64,000 bases of DNA. Source: Symbiodinium natans (taxonomy: Eukaryota; Sar; Dinophyceae; Suessiales; Symbiodiniaceae). This document shows positions 42,594 to 53,222 of this stretch, one piece after another (positions within the stretch are counted from its first letter, which is position 1; every line of letters begins with the position of its first letter). The DNA is taken from positions 186,001-250,000 of the forward strand of contig CAJNDS010002273.1 in NCBI GenBank assembly GCA_905221605.1, written 5' to 3'. The notes beneath the pieces were generated by a model. It saw only the letters and a program-made list of their open reading frames with translations, was not told where the DNA came from and did no database searches. The position numbers were made by a program, and so were the translations under genes.

Positions 42594-43245
42594 CATGTGC
42601 TGCGGCCTCCTGTTCTTGTGGTTGCACAGGTGTCACGAGGCATGCGCTCGTTTCCGACCATGTTTGCAACCATTCGAGACGTCTCACATGTCGGCTGATA
42701 CGCCTGATGCTCCTTGCACAGTGCAAACCTTGCAAAGTAAAATGCAAGCAGCTGCCCACTGAGTTGCAGATCCGTCCTTGCTTTGGCCTGGGCCAGGATT
42801 GTGTCTACACTGGGAGAACAATGCCTTGCGAATTCCCTGCAGGCACTTATCACTTGGGATTGCAAGACAAATAGGAAGTGCTCGAGAGCAGACGGCCAAA
42901 CATGGGCTTAGCCCGCTAACCCGCACCTCGCCATGCCGAGCTTGCATCTGTCTGCACCGCACCACAACAGCTGACATCTCTTTTTCGGAGTCCTTTCGGG
43001 CTTGGATCAGGCTCTTCTGCGCAGACAGTCGGACCCAGACAGACTCACAAGACAAAGACAGCGATAGAGATAGAGAGAGAGCAAGAAAAAGCAACAATAA
43101 CCAGATACACTTGAGTGTCTTATCAGAACCCAAATCTACGGATGCCCAGCTTCGCGGAAGCCTGAGGCTCCGGCTAGCCTCGTGGGCAGCTCTGAAGGTC
43201 AAACTCATCTCCTTGCACGGCTCAGATCACTGCAATGCCGGACTT
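42594..43245. other. coding-like but unassigned region
   Basis: Both strands are open over several hundred bases. A plus-strand frame contains LRPCFGL-like sequence and a Cys-rich stretch, CKPCKVKC; a GATAGAGA tract lies at about 43,060. Strand and gene structure cannot be decided. Confidence 0.3.
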
Positions 43246-43355
43246 CCCCCTAAACCCTAAACCCTAAACCCCAAACCCCAAACCCCAAACCCTAAACCCC
43301 AAACCCTAAACCCTAAACCCTACCCTAAACCCTAAACCCTAAACCCTAAACCCTC
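43246..43355 (-). repeat. (CCCTAAA)n array with CCCCAAA variants
   Basis: About 15 units, of which several are CCCCAAA, and one TACCCTAAA junction. Confidence 0.95.
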
Positions 43356-43509
43356 AACTCCAAAGCCCAAGCCCGACAAGCTCAGTGTCGCACGTGGCTG
43401 CCCTCAGCAAAGGCCATGCGACAGCTGCCTCCGACTCCCTGCTGTGCAGGGTCGCGCAGGTCCTCCTCCCAAGATGGGTTTGGGGTTTATAGGGTATAGG
43501 GTATAGGGT

Positions 43510-43684
43510 TTAGGGTTTGTCTTGCAGATGCAGGCTCTAACACACTGATGAGGATGGGAGTTGTGCAGATTGCTAGGCCTGCTCGGGTCTGGGGACAAGG
43601 TGACCGGGCCAAGTTCAAACCCAGTTCGTCAACTCCGTAAAGGCCTCCAGACACTGACTTTTGTTTGGCCAAGTGCAACTTCAT
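43510..43684 (-). CDS. hypothetical exon
   Basis: The minus strand reads MKLHLAKQKSVSGGLYGVDE and AICTTPILISVLEPASARQ before running into telomere-like variants. Unidentified. Confidence 0.3.
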
Positions 43685-43688
43685 GCAA

Positions 43689-43856
43689 GGGTTTAGGGTT
43701 TAGGGTTTAGGTATTGGTTTAGGGTTTATAGGGTTTATAGGGTTTATAGGGTTTATAGGGTTTATAGGGTTTATAGGGTTTATAGGGTTTATAGGGTTTA
43801 TAGGGTTTATAGGGTTTATAGGGTTTATAGGGTTTATAGGGTTTAGGGTTAGGGTT
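43689..43856 (+). repeat. (TTTATAGGG)n nonamer array flanked by TTTAGGG
   Basis: Fourteen or so copies of the 9-mer TTTATAGGG lie between ordinary TTTAGGG units. Because 9 is divisible by 3, the minus strand reads a KPY tripeptide repeat, which is a by-product. Confidence 0.95.
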
Positions 43857-44193
43857 TCCATGCCTCAGCATCAATGGGGCTCTCTTCGATGTTGTTCCAC
43901 TCCGCATCATTTGCGTGGAACTCGAAGGTGATACAGCTGCCGACCTGGGCACACCCACCGGGGAGAGAGTTCGGTTGGAAATGGTACCTACTTTCAAAAT
44001 CGCTCTGGGGTAGAGTCCGGTAGAGTTGCGGAATGCTGCTGAATTTTCGCACATCACTCCACGAAGATGCCTTTTGGAACGCAAGACATACCGACGGGGA
44101 GCGCGTGGCACGCCCTTCAAGTTGTGATTTGCTTTGCGCTTTGTTGACTGCACCGTTGCTCAGAATGCAAGCGGTAGATTTTGCGCAGTTCAA
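43857..44193 (-). CDS. hypothetical protein, C-terminal region
   Basis: A minus-strand frame of about 112 codons includes LYRTLPQSDFESRYHFQPNS and VGSCITFEFHANDAEWNNIE, then ESPIDAEAW just before the nonamer array. Composition is convincing for protein. No family recognised. The ATG at 44,193 may or may not be the true start. Confidence 0.4.
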
Positions 44194-44657
44194 GTGCGAC
44201 GCGAAATTTCAGGGCATGCTTATTTTGGGCCACACTACAAGACACCCCATCTGCCCACTGCAATAAGGGCGTTTCACCATTCATCTCACATCCCTTGCAG
44301 GGAACTCCCTTTGTCCCAGACCCTAAATACCCTGCGTAAACCCTAATCCCGTCACCCTTCATCCTAAACCCTTTTGCTACGGGGCCGAAGGTCTAGCAGT
44401 CTGCATAACCCTAAACCCTGTACCCTAAACCCTGAGCCCCGGGAGTGCCCTGAAAACTCTGGGCTCCTCCGGCCCAGGTTAGGGCTTGCATGGTCCCCTG
44501 GAAGCCGTCGAAGCACGTCCAGGAGCCCTGGGCAGGAGCCTACGAGCCCGAACCCTTAAAATACCTTTAAAGCCCTATAAGTTGGCCCTAGACCCGAAAC
44601 AAACATGAAAGCCCCATGAAATTGCAAAAAAAAAACCTAGAGCAAGTCTAAAAGACC

Positions 44658-44924
44658 CTACAAAGCCTTATAGGCATGTGGGGCCATGTCCCAAACACCA
44701 GTCTGCCTGTAGTCCGGTGCTGCTGCATGCCTCACCGGCCTTGGCTGCACGTGATTTGTGGGGAATACACCGGCTTCAGTGCGTAAAATCCACTGGGGGT
44801 CGGGGTCGGGGGTGCCCAGCATACCATCCAAGGTCATTCCGTGTCGCAGCATAATCATACCGAGCCCCTGGCCGCCCTCAGGTATAGAGTGAAGGTTGCA
44901 GACGGGGTCTTGCCTAAGCAGCAA
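44658..44924 (-). CDS. hypothetical exon
   Basis: The minus strand reads EGGQGLGMIMLRHGMTLDGM, LGTPDPDPQWILRTEAGVFP and ends APHAYKAL with a stop. Proline/aspartate-rich loops alternate with hydrophobic segments. Unidentified. Confidence 0.35.
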   Translation of the reverse strand: MLLRQDPVCNLHSIPEGGQGLGMIMLRHGMTLDGMLGTPDPDPQWILRTEAGVFPTNHVQPRPVRHAAAPDYRQTGVWDMAPHAYKAL

Positions 44925-45030
44925 GCTGCCCTCAGACCCGATCTGCTGCTCTCAACTCATGTCGAGTGGGGCGCTCAACTCCGAAAAAGGCATCTAGTCG
45001 ACTTGCTCCGTTCATGTACCCCCTGCAGAA

Positions 45031-45067
45031 ACCCTAAACCCTAAACCCTAAACCCTAAACCCTAAAT
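45031..45067 (-). repeat. (CCCTAAA)n block
   Basis: Five CCCTAAA units. Confidence 0.95.
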
Positions 45068-45227
45068 CATATCTCCTGATGCAGCAGGGCCACTTGCACA
45101 ATCATGCTCTGCGGGCGATAGTTGGCGTGAGGCGAGGCGAAGGGCTCGGCCGACGTGGCCCAATCCTTGGCAGTCTTTGAACTTTGGGCAAAGCGCGACC
45201 TGAAGACTTATTCTGGATTCTCGTCAA

Positions 45228-45352
45228 TTATTCTATTTTATTCTATGTTATTCTGTATTATTCTATGTTATTCTGTATTATTCTATACTATTCTATGTTA
45301 TCCTCTATTATTCCATATTATTGTATATTATTGTATATTCTTGAGTATTATG
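45228..45352 (+). repeat. 10-bp period TTCTATGTTA minisatellite
   Basis: About 12 degenerate 10-mers (TTCTATTTTA, TTCTATGTTA, TTCTGTATTA and similar), equivalent to a diverged ATTCT pentanucleotide pair. Confidence 0.9.
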
Positions 45353-46220
45353 GTGTTGTGCTGTATGTTTCGTACATCTTGCATACTATTGAAAGCCCAA
45401 CGCTGTCCAGCGCTTGCACGTCTTTGTTCGTTCCGAGTGCCCACGCTGTGCAGTTTCCCAGATCTGGCTGCGCATGTGCACTTAAATGTTGCATGTAGCT
45501 TTAGGGTTTAGGGTTTAGGGTTTAGGGCAAATCACTGTGCACAATGAACAGACAACACGCTGCGCGACAGCGCGGATGGATCAGCGAATTATCTCCCTTG
45601 ACTCGGAGCTTCAATGAATGATCTCCGGTAAAGCTCCATATGTACTCCACGGAAGGAGGGGCCCGTGAATTGAAAATGCATGTACAGCCTGGCAGCACGG
45701 GACATCAGCGAACATCAGCAGCAAGATTCAAGCTAGTTGGAGAATAGTTGGCTCATATACGTCAGTTCCACCTCGGCCGCCCTCAAGGATTTACTCCTCT
45801 CGAAAAAAGCAGGTCAGCAGCCGTTGATTCTTGGCAAGATTGGGTGAATATGAGGGTTTATATTCCGGGTAACCCTAATCCCTAAACCCTAAACCTTAAA
45901 TAACCCTAAACCAGATGCTGCGCTCACACAAAGGTCTCCGGGATCGGCCCCAAACGCCAGGCCAACTCCGGGAGGGCCAGGATTGCCTCTGCATGGTGGT
46001 GTAGGGTTTAGGGTTTAGGGCTTAGGGTTTAATTTGGCACCCGCACTGGTTTAGGGTTTAGGGTTTAGGGTTTCGGCACCCACATAGCTGGACGAACCAC
46101 TCCGCCGGGATGTGATGCGAAATTGCGAAATTGCATTAGAAAAACGATGATCGAGGGTTTAGGGTTCAGGGTTCAGGGTTTAGGGTTTCCTTGAATCAAT
46201 GTGCGGTCGGCCCTGAAATG
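45353..46220. other. spacer with telomere-like blocks
   Basis: TTTAGGG blocks at about 45,502-45,527, 46,004-46,040, 46,050-46,072 and 46,157-46,188, and CCCTAAA at about 45,870-45,910. No supported gene. Confidence 0.6.
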
Positions 46221-46229
46221 CTGTTGCAG

Positions 46230-47480
46230 CTATGAAGCCGCGCAAAGAATGGCCCCAGCGAAGACTGCGGGGGATTCCTGCCATTGATTCCGGCAGATCA
46301 AACAAAACTTCGACGGCAAGTCCTCACCTGTCAAAAAGCCCTACATTTCTAAACCCATGTGTTTGACTTTACATAGCTGTTGCCCTTTTTTTCGTCGTGC
46401 AGCTGCGAAGGCACTAAGCAAACAGGGCTTAGCTGACCTGTCTATGCAGAAAAAGGTGGCATCAAGACCTCAGCCGCCTAGAGCGGTTTAGGGCTGAGGG
46501 ACCATCCATTTTTTCGCGCCCCCCCCCCCCCCCCCCCCCCCCCTCGCAGAAATACCGGCCTTCAAAGTGATGGTGTTGTGGACATTCGCGACATTCTGGC
46601 AAAGCTTGCCCATGAAAAGGGAGTCCTTGGCACGTCGTTTGTCCCAATGATTCCTTCAGATCTCACTCTTTGTATATACATGCATGCAAATATACACATA
46701 CACATTTTGAAAAACAAAAACTGGTCTGGTTATGAATTTGTTTGATCTTATCCTGGTCAGCTCTCTCTCTCACGCCCTCAAGCCCCAAAGAAGGTGAAGA
46801 GCCATGGCTTTGCTTCATTTCGCTCGCTGTCAACCCCAACCCCCCCCCCTCCAGGGTGCCAATGTACCTCTGAGTTGTCCCATCGGCGTCTAGAGTTCCA
46901 GGGCTCCAGAACGAATAAATTACTTAAGAACACCCCAAAAATCGCCATATTCGTCCTTGTAAGGGTCACATAGGAATTTTGATGTGTTTATCCTTTGGGG
47001 TTCCTAAGCACATATGGTAGTAGAGAGGTAGAATCAGCCGTGGAAGTGCGGTTCTGAGATGGGTTCCAAGGAGACGCGCGTGGTCTCCGTCTCAGCTGCA
47101 TCGCCGATGTCGGGAGTGCTTTTGCATGGCTCCTCCCCGGGTCCACATACCCAAAGGTTGCATCTAACCTATTTTGTTCCTACTTGGGCCTTAATTCGGG
47201 TTCCTATGTAGTAGTTTAGGGCCCAAGTATGTACTATATAGTCAGATGGATCCTTAGAAATACAAGCATAAGAGAGGCGTCTCAACTTCGCGGGAAGCCC
47301 TTGCAAGAACCCAGCTTTCAGGCTCAGTTGGCCCGCATCGGTCTCATACCCACAAAGCTGCACCATGCTGCACTGCCCTCGGAGCTCCGGCTCGATGATC
47401 TCAGAGCTTCCATCACCAGACTCAGCCTCGCAGAACTCCTGAGACAACGCACCGAAAGAGGCTTCTGGGACCTCTTATGA
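46230..47480 (+). CDS. hypothetical plus-strand gene, multi-exon
   Basis: Exon a 46230-46319 follows GTTGCAG and reads MKPRKEWPQRRLRGIPAIDS. Exon b 46403-46485 follows CGTGCAG and reads AKALSKQGLADLSMQKKVAS; codon phase between a and b agrees. Exon c begins at 46,550 after a poly(C)-TCGCAG tract and reads NTGLQSDGVVDIRDILAKLA, then HEKGVLGTSFVPMIPSDLTL. Exon d, about 47273-47480, reads PSFQAQLARIGLIPTKLHHA and LRLDDLRASITRLSLAELLR and ends GFWDLL with TGA. The b-c junction phase is unresolved, so an exon may be missing. The ATG at 46,232 may or may not be the start. No family recognised. Confidence 0.5.
46519..46543 (+). repeat. poly(C) tract serving as pyrimidine tract
   Basis: About 25 C (length error-prone), followed by TCGCAG and a coding exon. 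Confidence 0.8.
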
Positions 47481-48049
47481 GGGTCCCTCAGAATTCCTCG
47501 CAACTCCCAGAAGAAGTGGGCCTCTGCGGCGGCCGGCTCTATGCCGAGGCTGAGCGCCCCTTAGATGCATGCTCTTTGGGAACACAGCTGCGGCCCAGTG
47601 GATAAGGGGATGCTGCGAAGCAACCAGCTGGAAAGAGTGAAACATGACACACGCAGGAACTTCGAGAAGAGCCTGGCAAATGCTGGACGAGGCTCCGCGC
47701 AAGTGCGAAGGCTCCGACACCGAGTCAGCTTCAGCTGCACTGTCGACAGAGCCTCTGACAGTCCAGGTTTGGCAGCTACTGATAGCCGCAACCACTGTGA
47801 CACACTGTCTCCCTGGAAGCTTCCTCCAACTAGGTCGCCGCTCGAAACCCTGCAAGAAGCCTGATAACAGCTAAGGGCTTGAGTTTCAGACCGTCACCTC
47901 GCGCTGCTGTGTGTACTTCGCTGGGGCCGGGGACCTCCTCTTCATGTGGCTCTACTCATGTTCATGCACCATGCCCCCAAACTCCGCATGTTCCGCCGCC
48001 TGAACAGCCGTCAGACCCAAACAGAACGCTCCAAATGGCTGCAAGTTAG

Positions 48050-48265
48050 GGCGTCCTGGCAGATCATGAGCAACGGCTCGATGGAGGAAGTCAGCTCAAA
48101 TCGCCCGAGGATGCTGGACGACGACGTAGTCGTCCTCGTGACGATGAAACCATCAGCGCCGACGAAAACGGCCAAGGCAAACCCTACGAGTACGTGCTTC
48201 TGAACCCGGAACCTGAGGCCCACGCCGGAAGTATAAGTAGCCAGCCCAAGCACGTACCCCTATAA
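48050..48265 (+). CDS. hypothetical C-terminal exon, hydrophilic
   Basis: After GCAAGTTAG the plus strand reads VLADHEQRLDGGSQLKSPED, then DDETISADENGQGKPYEYVL and ends KHVPL with TAA. The acidic/basic low-complexity tail is typical of C termini. Upstream 47.64-47.80 kb also has protein-like plus-strand frames with a GTTTGG donor. Confidence 0.4.
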   Translation, partial: GVLADHEQRLDGGSQLKSPEDAGRRRSRPRDDETISADENGQGKPYEYVLLNPEPEAHAGSISSQPKHVPL

Positions 48266-48520
48266 GCCCTAAATCCTAAATCCGAAACCCAGTCCACCTG
48301 AGTCCACTTGCAAGCGTCCTCGGAGAGGGCCTGTGGCGCTCTTCTTCCAGGCAGAGACGAGCACATGCCTGGGCGCCGGCAATCTCTGCCCAAAAAAGAA
48401 CGTGCGATGATCTGTAAATCCGACATGACAAAAGGGAGGAGATGCCAGAAAGGCCAGGGGATCCGAGTTGTCGCCCCAACGCCCATTGCAGGACGTACCC
48501 ATCGCTACTTCCAGCCATCA

Positions 48521-49164
48521 TCAGAGAAGAAAGCCATCACCCATGGACCAATGGTAGCTACGCTCAGCACTCAGTCTCAGACCCTGTGCCCCCAAATGCC
48601 CCTTGATGCCCGAACAATCCCCAACATCGTCGTTTCCTTGGGGCCCCACTGAGGCAAGCTCCGCTGTCAGCTCCGCCCGAGCCGGCGTGACCTGGAGTTC
48701 TGGGCGCTCGGCCTCCAGGTCCTGCAGGGAGGGTTTTTCTTGTTTGGAGCGGTCAGGTATGGACGGATTCTGCGCGGATCTCATGGTTGCAGTCAGCTTC
48801 TTGGGGTGATGCAGAAATGTGCCATGTGATTCTGTGGGGCTCTCTGGAACGGGCAAGTGAGGACTCTTTGCAACCTGTTCACCCAAATCTACAACCACTA
48901 CACAAAGAGAGCTGAGTTAAAAACTGAGTGCACAAATTGAAGACAATGTGTAGATTTTTGAAGTGCGTGCACACCATGCCCCCACAACATACCCCAAGCC
49001 AGAACTTTGCATGTGGCTGGCCGACAGACTTCTGCGGTGGGTGCGCACCCTGCCTGTTCAATAGCAGAGGTTGCGAAGGACTCGGACATCTCTTCAGGGG
49101 AGGAGTCCTCAACACACAGCTTGCATGGACGCTCTGTTCCCCTTCGCCTCTGCACGGTGCACTT
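48521..49164 (-). CDS. hypothetical minus-strand exons, one Cys-containing
   Basis: Exon about 49164-49050, after TTTGCAG, reads QRHKCTVQRRRGTERPCKLC and VEDSSPEEMSESFATSAIEQ (GT donor). Downstream, 48898-48521 is open with VVDLGEQVAKSPHLPVPESP and SLQDLEAERPELQVTPARAE. The two may be exons of one gene. No family recognised; the CxxC could bind metal. Confidence 0.4.
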
Positions 49165-49571
49165 GTGCCGCTGTTCTGCAAATTTGTATACGGTTTCAGG
49201 TCGCCCTCACCGTCCCACAAGCCCCACTCTCCTGGAGCATCGCTAGCTGTGTACCTCAGACACCAGACGTGCCAAGACCATGGCTTATGGGTCCGAAACA
49301 TCTGCGATGGAGCTGTTTCACTTGCAGCTGCTTTTGGGAGCATGTGGCATGCAGCCGTGCTACGCGATGGGAGAATGTCTGGATGCTCTTCCACACCCAG
49401 CGGCTGCAGCTCCTTGCTAGCAGCAGCCGCTATCGGAGCTCAACAGCTGCGCACTCAAACCTGCAGACCTGTATCGACTTCGTGTCGACAGCATGGCAGC
49501 GTGGCCCATATCATCACATATAAGCGGGCAGCTGCAAATGCAAAAACAAAACATGCTGTTACATAGAATCC

Positions 49572-51620
49572 CGCTCCCGCACCTCTGCCAGCGCGGGGTG
49601 CTCTTCGAGCGGCTTCTCTACATCTGCAACCTGTTCCTGTCAGCCGAGGACACTAACTCTGTTCAATCACTACAGGGAGGAAACAAGATCTCAAGAGACT
49701 GCCCCTGAAAACTCTCTCCTCTGCCATCGCCAGGTGATCTTCGAGTGGCATCTCTGCATCTGCAACCTGCTCCTGGAGTCGTCACGCATTCACCGCCGAT
49801 GCAAGCACTTTAACTTTGAACGCACGCTGAGAATTCTCTCCTCTGCCAGCGCGGGGTGCTCTTCGAGCGGCTTCTCTACATCTGCAACCTGCTCCTGTCA
49901 GCCGAGGACACTATATAACTCTGTTCAATCACTGCGGGGAGGAAGCAAAATCTCAAGAGACCGCCCCTGAAAACTCTCTCCTCTGCCATCGCCAAGTGAT
50001 CTTCGAGTGGCATCTCTGCATCTGCAACCTGCTCCTGGAGTCGTCAGCGACGGCACGCATTCACCGCCGATGCAAGCACTTTGAACGCACGCTGACAATT
50101 CTCTCCTCTGCCAGCGCGGGGTGCTCTTCGAGCGGCTTCTCTACGTCTGCAACCTGCTCCTGTCAGCCGAGGACCCTAACTCTGTTACAATCACTGCAGG
50201 GAGGAAGCAAGATCTCAAGAGACTGCCCCTGAAAACTCTCTCCTCTGCCATCGCCAGGTGATCTTCGAGTGGCATCTCTGCATCTGCAACCTGCTCCTGG
50301 AGTCGTCAGCGACGGCACGCATTCACCGCCGATGCAAGCACTTTGAACGCACGCTGACAATTCTCTCCTCTGCCAGCGCGGGGTGCTCTTCGAGCGGCTT
50401 CTCTACGTCTGCAACCTGCTCCTGTCAGCCGAGGACCCTAACTCTGTTACAATCACTGCAGGGAGGAAGCAAGATCTCAAGAGACTGCCCCTGAAAAACT
50501 CTCTCCTCTGCCATCGCCAGGTGATCTTCGAGTGGCATCTCTGCATCTGCAACCTGCTCCTGGAGTCGTCAGCGACGGGACGCATTCATCGCCGATGCAA
50601 GCACTTTGAACGCACCCTGACAATTCTCTCCTCTGCCAGGGCGGGGTGCTCTTCGAGCGGCTTCTCTACATCTGCAACCTGCTCCTGTCAGCCGAGGACA
50701 CTATATAACTCTTGTTCAATCACTGCAGGAGGAAGCAAGATCTCAAGAGACTGCCCCTGAAAACTCTCTCCTCTGCCATCGCCTTGTGATCTTCGAGTGG
50801 CATCTCTGCATCTGCAACCTGCTCCTGGAGTCGTCAGCGACGGCACGCATTCACCGCCGATGCAAGCACTTTGAACGCACGCTGACAATTCTCTCCTCTG
50901 CCAGCGCGGGGTGCTCTTCGAGCGGCTTCTCTACGTCTGCAACCTGCTCCTGTCAGCCGAGGACCCTAACTCTGTTACAATCACTGCAGGGAGGAAGCAA
51001 GATCTCAAGAGACTGCCCCTGAAAACTCTCTCCTCTGCCATCGCCAGGTGATCTTCGAGTGGCATCTCTGCATCTGCAACCTGCTCCTGGAGTCGTCAGC
51101 GACGGGACGCATTCACCGCCGATGCAAGCACTTTGAACGCACGCTGACAAGTTCAATTCTCTCCTCGGCCAGCGCGGGGTGCTCTTCGAGCGGCTTCTCT
51201 ACATCTGCAACCTGCTCCTGTGAGGACTAACTCTGTTCAATCACTGCAGGGAGGAAGCAAGATCTCAAGAGACTGCCCCTGAAAACTCTCTCCTCTGCCA
51301 TCGCCAAGTGATCTTCGAGTGGCATCTCTGCATCTGCAACCTGTTCCTGGAGTCGTCAGCGACGGGACGCATCCACCGCCGATGCAAGCACTTTGAACGC
51401 ACGCTGACAATTCTCTCCTGTGCTAGCACGGGGTGATCTTCGAGCGGCTTCTCTACATCTGCAACCTGCTCCTGGAGTCGTCATCCAACAACACACACTC
51501 ACAGCCACAGCCGATGCAAGGATTGGGACCGTACGAACCTCACCCTGCAGACTCTCTCCTCTGCCAGCGCGGGGTGCTCACCGAGCAGCCTCTCTGCATC
51601 TGCAGCCTGATACAGGGTTT
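49572..51620 (+). repeat. two-monomer satellite array, about 262-bp period
   Basis: Two related monomers of about 130 bp alternate. A contains GCGGGGTGCTCTTCGAGCGG; B contains AGGTGATCTTCGAGTGGCAT; both share CTCTCCTCTGCCA and TCTGCAACCTGCTCCTG. A copies start near 49598, 49850, 50118, 50380, 50642, 50909 and 51174; B copies near 49730, 49997, 50260, 50522, 50787, 51050 and 51307; degenerate copies close the array. The 262-bp period is not a multiple of 3 and frames change from unit to unit, so the 78-codon open frames inside are by-products. Confidence 0.9.
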
Positions 51621-52278
51621 AGGGTTGAGGGCTTAGACCTCACACTCGGTTTATAGGGACTTGTACACCGCAGACCGAAGGACAGTTTGCAGCAGATGAC
51701 TCATTCACGAGCAAGCAGCTGTGTTTTGCAAATGATGTGTTGTTTGTGGAGTCTGGATGTGTGCTGAACTAAATGCTTACGGAAACAGCGCCTTTGAGGT
51801 GCTCATGCCACTTGTCGGATATCAGGTGTTGGTACTTTCCAGGCCAAGCATTGACTGCCCCTCCACGCGTGTGTGTCGCGCGGAGGCGCGTTCAGCGCCC
51901 CGTTCCTGCGCTCTCGTTGCTTCTCTGGCTATGCACTCTCGGCGTAGCCCCTAAGCAGCTCAAGCACCCCCAAGCAGTGCAAGCACAGGTCTCGATGCAG
52001 TTGCAAGCCACGCTACCCCCTTCATATGAAAAAACCCTCATATACTATAATGTAACTAGACTGGGGGGATTTTAATACTAGGGGGAGGGGATTGCTCCCT
52101 ATGGTGCTGGCGCCTTGGAGACCTCGGCCCGCAGCGGCTCCGAAGGCATCGGCTGCAGCCTCCAAGGCACCGCGGAGATTAGGGTTTAGGGCCTAGGGTT
52201 TAGGGTGCGGTCTCTCTCTCTCTCTCTCTCTCTCTCTGCGTCTCTTTTGCATGTTACTAAGGTCACTATGGCGTGCTC
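51621..52278. other. spacer without a supported gene
   Basis: Contains a telomere-like pair near 52,185-52,206 and a (CT)n tract at about 52,210-52,238. Short open frames on the plus strand have no supporting features. Confidence 0.5.
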
Positions 52279-52369
52279 TTGGGATGTTCCCCCTTATACT
52301 AACAGTCATTATAACAGGGGGTACTACAATCCCTCTGAAGGACTGTTAGTATAAGGGTGAACATCCCAA
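52279..52369. mobile_element. MITE, TTGGGATG family (copy 3)
   Basis: TTGGGATGTTCCCCCTTATA with CTAACAGTC at the left, GACTGTTAGTATAAGGGTGA with ACATCCCAA at the right; 91 bp. Flanking 8-mers GCGTGCTC and GGGTGCAC agree at 6 of 8 positions, a possible decayed target duplication. Confidence 0.85.
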
Positions 52370-52737
52370 GGGTGCACACAAGACGGTGAGAAGGCAAGCA
52401 AGGCGGCCCCGGCGCGCTGCTGTCCGAGCGGCTGAAGGCAGAAACTCTCGATGGTCTCCCAGGTCTTTGCCTGGCCATTCACACCACAGCGAGACAACGA
52501 GCGCGGGTGGGGCCACTCTGCCCATGGAAGCTCGATGTCAATAGCTATGTATATGTATAGTATGTATATAATATGTATATATTGGTGTTATATATATATA
52601 TATGTATGCTTATATGTACAAACGCTCACAAAGGGCTGGGCCTCTGCCTCCATGTTGCCCGGATTACCACACGGTCTCGTGCCTCGGCTCTCTATGCTCT
52701 ATGAAGTGAGATCATAGTTTTGAAAGCAAAAGGCGCA

Positions 52738-52908
52738 TTAAACCAAAAAAGAAGTCAGAGCTGGAAACTCTGCATAAAGTCGGGCACGGCCCCGAGGCCT
52801 AAGGCATGAGGCAACATGGGGATTTCTGCACTCCAGGGTGCCCAGATCTGGATCGGCCTGGATGCGATGTTTAAACAACTGGCCGCAAGGTTTTTTAAAC
52901 CTTAGGGC
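52738..52908 (-). CDS. hypothetical C-terminal exon
   Basis: The minus strand reads LRFKKPCGQLFKHRIQADPD, LGTLECRNPHVASCLRPRGR and ends FPALTSFLV with a stop. Unidentified. Confidence 0.35.
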   Translation of the reverse strand, partial: ALRFKKPCGQLFKHRIQADPDLGTLECRNPHVASCLRPRGRARLYAEFPALTSFLV

Positions 52909-53105
52909 TGCTAAACACACTTGCTACAACACAAACTGCAAAGACTTCTAACTTATAACTTGGAATTGGGCAACAAGCTTCGATTTAAGCATCCAGATGC
53001 GGAGACATATGCCTAGTGGGAGTGACCCCATCGCAACCTGAGCAAGAAAACTGCAGAGGGGCGCCTTCGTCGAAGCCCTGCTGGCATCCTGCATGCGTTT
53101 GAATT

Positions 53106-53209
53106 GGGGGATTCCGAAATTCGGGGTACCTTATGATCATGGGGGTCCAGATGATGAGAGAATCCTACACTATTTGCGGGTTTTATCTTTCATTTCCGTA
53201 AGCCCCCCC
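53106..53209 (-). repeat. copy of dispersed GGTACCCC inverted-repeat family, reverse orientation
   Basis: GGGGGATTCCGAAATTCGGG and GTACC at the left, TTTCCGTAAGCCCCC at the right. Confidence 0.8.
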
Positions 53210-53222
53210 AATTTCCAGGCTC

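Noticed and set aside
43719-43848. KPY repeat protein
   Set aside because: Direct translation of the TTTATAGGG nonamer array; no independent coding evidence.
49734-51230. Series of nearly identical 78-codon proteins
   Set aside because: Each is one satellite dimer; the 262-bp period shifts frame between units and no common start or domain exists.
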